A DNA stretch of 12,636 nucleotides from Methanocalculus sp. (GTDB taxonomy: Archaea > Halobacteriota > Methanomicrobia > Methanomicrobiales > Methanocorpusculaceae): positions 1 through 12,636 of the forward strand of contig NZ_JARVGN010000012.1 of the NCBI RefSeq assembly GCF_029762515.1, in the 5' to 3' direction. Position 1 is the first letter of the stretch, and the number at the start of each line of letters is the position of its first letter. Both the position numbers and the translations under genes were made by a program. This document shows, piece after piece, positions 8,885 to 12,636 of the stretch. Below the pieces are notes generated by a model, which ran no database searches, was not told the DNA's origin, and saw only the letters and a program-made list of their open reading frames with translations.

Positions 8885-9697
8885 ATGCTGGATCTGATCT
8901 GGATCATACTCATTCTGATTCTGACAGGCATCATTGCCGGTTTTTTTGCGGGTCTCCTTGGGGTCGGAGGCGGATTCCTCATGGTCCCGGTGCAGTACCT
9001 CCTCCTGGTTGATGGCGGGATTGATCCGACATATGCCATCCGCATTGCATTTGGAACGAGCCTCGCGGTTGTATTCCCGGTATCCTGTGCCGCTGCATGG
9101 GCACATCAGAAAAGGGGTGCAATCGACTGGAATGCTGCTCTTCCAATCGGAATAGCCGGAATACTGGGAGGTTTTGCAGGGGGAACCCTCGCGTCGCATC
9201 TCCCTGTTGAAATCCTGAAAGTAATCTTTGGGATGCTGGTCATCCTCGCTGCAATCCGGATGGTACGGGGCACCTCTGCCTCATCAGGCGGTACAACAAG
9301 AAGTGGACTCTGCATATGGACACTGACCGGGATTATTGCAGGCCTCCTCTCAGGGCTTCTCGGACTTGGAGGAGGATTCATCCTGGTCCCGATGCTCCTT
9401 TTCATCTTTAAACTCCCGATACACCGGGCAGTTGCGACATCCTCAGCCTGCATCCTCTTATTCTCAATCGGCGGCATCGCTGCATACATGTTCCATGGAG
9501 CAATGATAGAAGAGCTTGGAAGAGGATTCCTTGGCTATATCGACATTTTCCAATGGGTTCTTTTAACAGGAGCAATGATCCCCCTGAGCCGGGTAGGTGT
9601 GGCAACAGCCCACCGGCTCCCTTCAGAGAGGCTGAAACAGATCTTTGCAATAATGATGTTTGGAATCGGAATTGGCATGATAGGAATCTTCCCCTGA
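8885..9697 (+). CDS. TauE/SafE-family membrane transporter
   Basis: A 270-residue membrane protein made of two similar halves. The motif GLLGVGGGFLMVPV (residues 23-36) recurs as GLLGLGGGFILVPM (157-170). Each is followed by a serine/threonine-rich helix (IAFGTSLAVVFP and AVATSSACILLF), the arrangement of TauE/SafE (DUF81) proteins. These export or import small sulfur-containing anions such as sulfite, sulfoacetate or related compounds; the substrate here cannot be told. ATG 8885 and GTG 8879 are both possible and differ by two residues. The ATG is preferred for its codon, although GGGTGAT lies unusually close to it. The gene follows the TPR-HEAT gene by 18 bp (12 bp if GTG is used), which indicates an operon. 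Confidence 0.9.
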   Translation: MLDLIWIILILILTGIIAGFFAGLLGVGGGFLMVPVQYLLLVDGGIDPTYAIRIAFGTSLAVVFPVSCAAAWAHQKRGAIDWNAALPIGIAGILGGFAGGTLASHLPVEILKVIFGMLVILAAIRMVRGTSASSGGTTRSGLCIWTLTGIIAGLLSGLLGLGGGFILVPMLLFIFKLPIHRAVATSSACILLFSIGGIAAYMFHGAMIEELGRGFLGYIDIFQWVLLTGAMIPLSRVGVATAHRLPSERLKQIFAIMMFGIGIGMIGIFP

Positions 9698-9705
9698 ACG
9701 AGGGG
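9691..9705 (+). terminator. Small hairpin over the TauE/SafE stop codon
   Basis: CCCCT (9691-9695) and AGGGG (9701-9705) form a 5-bp GC-rich stem with loop GAACG that includes the TGA stop. No T run follows, so this is a weak terminator candidate and may instead act on mRNA 3' stability. Confidence 0.3.
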
Positions 9706-9716
9706 GCATAATAAAC

Positions 9717-9752
9717 TATATAAATAGGACAAGTTCCAGCACATTTATAAAG
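9717..9752 (+). promoter_or_regulatory. Two TATA boxes upstream of gdhA
   Basis: TATATAAATA (9717-9726) and TTTATAA (9744-9750) are both good archaeal TATA boxes, predicting transcription starts near 9746 and 9773. The leaders would be about 90 and 65 nt, ending in the strong ribosome site AAGGAGAT (9826-9833) before ATG 9839. The second box lies at the exact centre of an inverted repeat, TTCCA (9734-9738) and TGGAA (9756-9760). A short potential stem, TTTGG (9801-9805) with CCAAA (9815-9819), lies in the leader. Confidence 0.6.
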
Positions 9753-9838
9753 AGATGGAAGACAAGCACTTATTACCCTCACGCCTTACAAATATGTGCG
9801 TTTGGAGTAGTGGCCCAAATGCTACAAGGAGATAGTAC

Positions 9839-11098
9839 ATGGATACTGACAAGAATCATTCAACAGAATCGCAGTACAATATTATTGAAGAGTGCGTACG
9901 CGATCTGAACCTCGACAAGAGTACAACAGAACTCCTTCAGAACCCAAAACGGGAGCTAAAGGTCTCTATTCCGGTCCGTATGGATAATGGATGCGTGAAG
10001 GTCTTCACCGGATACCGCGTCCAGCATAACAATGCCATGGGACCGATGAAGGGGGGCATCAGGTATCATCCTGAAGAGACCGTTGAGATCGTCAGATCAC
10101 TTGCGGCATGGATGACCTGGAAATGTGCCGTCATGAACCTCCCGCTAGGCGGGGCAAAAGGCGGCATCATCTGTGATCCAAAGAAGCTCTCCCGCGGCGA
10201 GCTTGAACGGCTCACCAGAGCATATATGGGCCGTATATGGAAATTTATCGGTCCGGAGACCGATGTTCCCGCACCTGATGTCGGAACCGATGCATCCATC
10301 ATGGGATGGATGATGGATGAATATGCCCGTCTCAGCGGAGAGTACAAACCCGGTATCATCACCGGAAAGCCGATTCGGATCGGCGGGTCACTCGGAAGGA
10401 CAGAGGCAACCGGACGCGGTGGCATCCTCACTATCAGGGAAGCAGCACGCGAGATCGAGCTTGAAACAAAAGGAGCAACCGTTGTTGTCCAGGGCTTTGG
10501 AAATGTCGGTATGTACTCCGCCCTGCTTGCACGCAATATGCTGAACTGCCGCGTCATTGCCGTCTCCGACTCACGCGGAGGCGCCTACAACCCTGATGGC
10601 CTGAATCTCGAGGAGATCATCGAACACAAGGCAAAGACCGGATCAGTCAAAGGTGCACCAAACACCCAGGAAGTCGGAAGCGCCGAGGTGCTTGAGATCG
10701 AAGCGGATATCATCATTGCAGCAGCTCTTGAAGATGCAATCACCGCCCAGAATGCCGGACGGGTCAAGACAAGGATCCTCGCAGAACTGGCAAACGGGCC
10801 AACTACCGCGGAAGCGGATCGCATTCTTGAAGACAGGGGCATCATCGTCCTCCCCGATATCCTCGCAAATGCCGGAGGCGTTACTGTTTCCTACTTTGAG
10901 ATGGTTCAGAACAGGACACTGGACTACTGGACAGAGGATCAGGTGAACCATAAGCTAGAAGAGAAGATGGTTGAAGCACACCACGAGATCTTCAAGACAT
11001 CACGTGCACGCGGTATCTCAATGAGAAAAGCGGCATATATTGTTGCTATTTCCCGTGTCGTTGAGGCGATGAAGCTTCGTGGCTGGCTGGATCTCTGA
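9839..11098 (+). CDS. gdhA: Glutamate dehydrogenase (Glu/Leu/Phe/Val family)
   Basis: A 419-residue hexameric-type glutamate dehydrogenase that interconverts 2-oxoglutarate plus ammonium and glutamate with NAD(P)H in the cytosol. The active site is intact: MKGGIRYHP with K71, TWK with K95, the signature LPLGGAKGGIICDP with catalytic K107, and PAPDVGT with D147. The ATGRG motif precedes the Rossmann domain, whose GFGNVG dinucleotide loop is near residue 219; strand two ends in VSDS. Coenzyme preference cannot be decided safely from this. The end, MKLRGWLDL, is family-typical. The start is fixed by AAGGAGAT six bases upstream. The neighbouring convergent amtB-glnK operon supports an assimilatory, ammonium-fixing role. 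Many methanogens rely on GS-GOGAT, so a GdhA here may add a low-affinity route. Confidence 0.96.
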   Translation: MDTDKNHSTESQYNIIEECVRDLNLDKSTTELLQNPKRELKVSIPVRMDNGCVKVFTGYRVQHNNAMGPMKGGIRYHPEETVEIVRSLAAWMTWKCAVMNLPLGGAKGGIICDPKKLSRGELERLTRAYMGRIWKFIGPETDVPAPDVGTDASIMGWMMDEYARLSGEYKPGIITGKPIRIGGSLGRTEATGRGGILTIREAAREIELETKGATVVVQGFGNVGMYSALLARNMLNCRVIAVSDSRGGAYNPDGLNLEEIIEHKAKTGSVKGAPNTQEVGSAEVLEIEADIIIAAALEDAITAQNAGRVKTRILAELANGPTTAEADRILEDRGIIVLPDILANAGGVTVSYFEMVQNRTLDYWTEDQVNHKLEEKMVEAHHEIFKTSRARGISMRKAAYIVAISRVVEAMKLRGWLDL

Positions 11099-11114
11099 TC
11101 CAACAATTCCGTTC

Positions 11115-11121
11115 TTTTTTT
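11115..11121 (+). terminator. T-run terminator of gdhA
   Basis: A T7 run beginning 17 bp after the gdhA stop. A mirror-image A7 run at 11158-11164 gives a T7 for transcripts coming from glnK on the other strand. Confidence 0.5.
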
Positions 11122-11209
11122 GCATAATAATCCGCTCTTCCCGGCTCAGCCATACACAAAAAAAGCATCAGCATTCGATAAATACATTCATAAGAACAAG
11201 GGTGATAGG

Positions 11210-11247
11210 AAAAGGGGGGCTTATAGGGCTCCATCAGCCCCCCTTTT
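11210..11247. terminator. Large hairpin between convergent gdhA and glnK
   Basis: AAAAGGGGGGCT (11210-11221) and AGCCCCCCTTTT (11236-11247) form a perfect 12-bp stem with a 14-nt loop. On each strand the right arm ends in T4, so it resembles a bidirectional terminator. The loop segment GGGCTCCAT (11226-11234) is complementary to ATGGAGCCC (11273-11281), outside the stem, so the RNA could fold as a pseudoknot or switch between two stems. A small RNA is a possible alternative; a TATA-like GATAAATA sits at about 11177-11184. Confidence 0.6.
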
Positions 11248-11291
11248 ATAGTGGGAGATAGTACTAAGAATTATGGAGCCCAATTCTCTTT

Positions 11292-11621
11292 TTATTCGCT
11301 CTTATCGTCTTTTCGTACCCAGTATGCCTCCTCAACCGGAATCACGAAGATCCGGCCGTCACCAACCATCCCTGTCCGTGCAGCTGTCTGGATTGTTTCG
11401 ACTGCACGGTGAAGATCCTCATCTTTTACAACCATCTCGATCTTGATCTTTGGCAGCAGATTCACTTTCATCGTCTTGCCACGGTACTGGAGTATGATCC
11501 CACGCTGGGAACCGCGTCCTTTGACATCCGAGACGGTCATTGCGGAAAACCCATGTTCTTCAAGGGCTTTCTCGACATGTTCGTACCGTTCCGGCCGGAT
11601 TATTGCCTCAATTTTTTTCAT
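11292..11621 (-). CDS. glnK: P-II signal protein GlnK
   Basis: A 109-residue P-II protein that aligns without gaps to E. coli GlnB from MKKIEAIIRP onward. It is a trimeric sensor of ATP/ADP and 2-oxoglutarate that blocks AmtB through its T-loop. Conserved residues are Q39 and K58 (2-oxoglutarate and ATP site) and TGMVGDG (83-89). In the T-loop Y46 is kept, but position 51, the uridylylated tyrosine of E. coli GlnB, is methionine (QYRGKTMKV). ATG 11621 is chosen over the in-frame GTG at 11627 because a GGGGGGAG site lies just upstream and the family starts with MKKIEAII. It follows amtB by 14 bp on the same strand, so the two are one operon, and it is convergent with gdhA. Confidence 0.95.
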   Translation of the reverse strand: MKKIEAIIRPERYEHVEKALEEHGFSAMTVSDVKGRGSQRGIILQYRGKTMKVNLLPKIKIEMVVKDEDLHRAVETIQTAARTGMVGDGRIFVIPVEEAYWVRKDDKSE

Positions 11622-11627
11622 CCACAC

Positions 11628-11634
11628 TCCCCCC
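11628..11634 (-). promoter_or_regulatory. Ribosome binding site deciding the glnK start
   Basis: On the minus strand this is a G-rich GGGGGGA site, extending to GGGGGGAG, that lies just after the amtB TAG stop (11636-11638). It is a normal distance from ATG 11621 and too close to GTG 11627. Confidence 0.6.
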
Positions 11635-11635
11635 G

Positions 11636-12636
11636 CTAACTTGAAGTTTTCTCTCCATGCTGGGAGATGTCAAGACCAACATACTCTTCCTCTTCTGACA
11701 CACGGAGGCCGATCGTCTTGTGGACAGCATAGGCAAGGATGTAGGTCACAACGAATGCATAGATCACCGCTGCAAACGCATCAATTGCCTGGATACCAAG
11801 CTGGCCTGGGTTTCCATAGAGGAGACCGTTCACACCGCCAACAGCAGCAGTCGCAAAGATACCCGTTGCCAGAGCACCCCAGAGACCACCGACACCATGG
11901 ATCGCCCATGCATCGAGGGTTTCATCAAGGCCTTTATTGATCCGCCAGAGCATTGCTTTATAGCAGACAAGACCGGCAATGAGACCAATCGGAATTGATG
12001 CCATCGGATCGACAAAGCCTGCAGCAGGCGTGATTGCCACAAGACCCGCAATTGCACCCGAGATCATACCGAGGGACGAGGGCTTGCCCTGAACCCATGC
12101 AGCGAACATCCAGGCGAGAGCACCCGCAGCTGCTGAGATATTCGTCACCACAAAGGCATTTGCTGCAAGGCCATCAGCTGCAAGGGCTGAACCGGCATTG
12201 AATCCAAACCATCCAAACCAGAGAAGCGCACCGCCGATGAGGGTCATCGGGATGTTATGCGGCTCCATCGAGTGCTTTCCAAATCCGATACGTTTCCCGA
12301 TGATGAGTGCTGCGGCAAGAGCTCCAAAACCTGAGCTGATGTGAACGACCGTTCCACCGGCAAAGTCAAGCGCTCCAAGCTGATGTGCCCAGCCACCACC
12401 CCATGCCCAGTGGGCAAGTGGATCATAGACGAGCGTCGTCCAGAGGAGGCCGAAGATGATGAACGAACTGATCTTCACACGTTCTGCCATCGCAGAGGTC
12501 AATATCGCAAGCGTCAGCCCTGCAAAGACAAGCTGGAAGGCCATGAAGAGGAGATCCGGTATCCCGTCACCATCCATCCCGACTCCCTGGAGCCCGACAT
12601 AATCGAGATTTCCGATGAACCCGCCTACATCTGAGC
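11636..12636 (-). CDS. amtB: Ammonium transporter AmtB, N-terminus beyond the window
   Basis: A Amt/MEP/Rh-type ammonium channel. The frame stays open to the right edge ([19 protein letters not shown] precedes the first internal ATG at 12577), so the N-terminus and promoter are outside; about 333 codons are present of the usual 400 or so. Seen are AHWAWGGGW (periplasmic tryptophan region), [13 protein letters not shown] with the first pore histidine, and [10 protein letters not shown] with the second, the twin-histidine pore of AmtB. The cytosolic tail ends [19 protein letters not shown], the conserved GLDxxxHGE segment that couples to GlnK. It imports ammonium when it is scarce. glnK follows 14 bp downstream, so amtB comes first in this operon, unlike the glnK-amtB order of E. 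coli. Confidence 0.95.
   Translation of the reverse strand, partial: SDVGGFIGNLDYVGLQGVGMDGDGIPDLLFMAFQLVFAGLTLAILTSAMAERVKISSFIIFGLLWTTLVYDPLAHWAWGGGWAHQLGALDFAGGTVVHISSGFGALAAALIIGKRIGFGKHSMEPHNIPMTLIGGALLWFGWFGFNAGSALAADGLAANAFVVTNISAAAGALAWMFAAWVQGKPSSLGMISGAIAGLVAITPAAGFVDPMASIPIGLIAGLVCYKAMLWRINKGLDETLDAWAIHGVGGLWGALATGIFATAAVGGVNGLLYGNPGQLGIQAIDAFAAVIYAFVVTYILAYAVHKTIGLRVSEEEEYVGLDISQHGEKTSS

Noticed and set aside
9698..9838. NrpR operator of the GGAA-N6-TTCC type before gdhA
   Set aside because: Only GGAA/TTCC in the opposite orientation (TTCCA...TGGAA) is found; the published spacing is absent.
11443..11940. 165-codon plus-strand frame across glnK and amtB
   Set aside because: It crosses two real minus-strand genes and their junction and shows a histidine/glutamine-rich, non-family composition.

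Overview
The window looks archaeal, most likely from a methanogen of the Methanomicrobiales type. Start sites carry Shine-Dalgarno sequences of the GGAGGTGAT type. Promoter-like spots are TATA boxes about 25 bp from the predicted transcription starts, with no -35/-10 pairs. Gene ends carry short T runs. The peptide-type radical SAM/SPASM protein also resembles families I know mainly from methanogens and Archaeoglobus. The taxonomic placement is inference; the window has no rRNA or methanogenesis gene.

Left part (1-3062): the 3' end of one PEBP (YbhB/YbcL) gene and a complete tandem paralogue, on the + strand. They run head-on into a 591-residue SLC13/DASS-type permease with two internal RCK_C domains. 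The two stop codons abut in one TGATCA palindrome. Upstream of the permease, on the same minus strand, is a HemG-like flavodoxin-domain protein.

Middle (3063-5205): a divergent promoter region, then a bacterial-type group I chaperonin operon, groES-groEL, closed by a T run and a shared hairpin. Group I chaperonins are rare in archaea and are generally regarded as acquired from bacteria. This GroEL lacks the glycine/methionine tail.

Centre right (5206-9697): a DUF308/HdeD-like six-helix membrane protein on the minus strand, divergent from a radical SAM/SPASM enzyme with a complete seven-cysteine SPASM pattern and no visible precursor peptide. Next come a 604-residue TPR plus HEAT-repeat protein and, 18 bp further on, a TauE/SafE permease.

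Right (9698-12636): a nitrogen module. gdhA (glutamate dehydrogenase), behind two TATA boxes, converges on an amtB-glnK operon. amtB runs off the right edge. Together these would cover ammonium uptake, its P-II control and assimilation into glutamate. The 193-bp space between the convergent ends holds a strong hairpin whose loop can pair with a downstream segment, a possible pseudoknot or small RNA.

Most genes belong to known families. The least explained items are the orphan radical SAM enzyme and its compact divergent promoter, the TPR-HEAT/TauE pair, and the structured gdhA-glnK intergenic region. I found no CRISPR array, tRNA, rRNA, insertion sequence or integrase.
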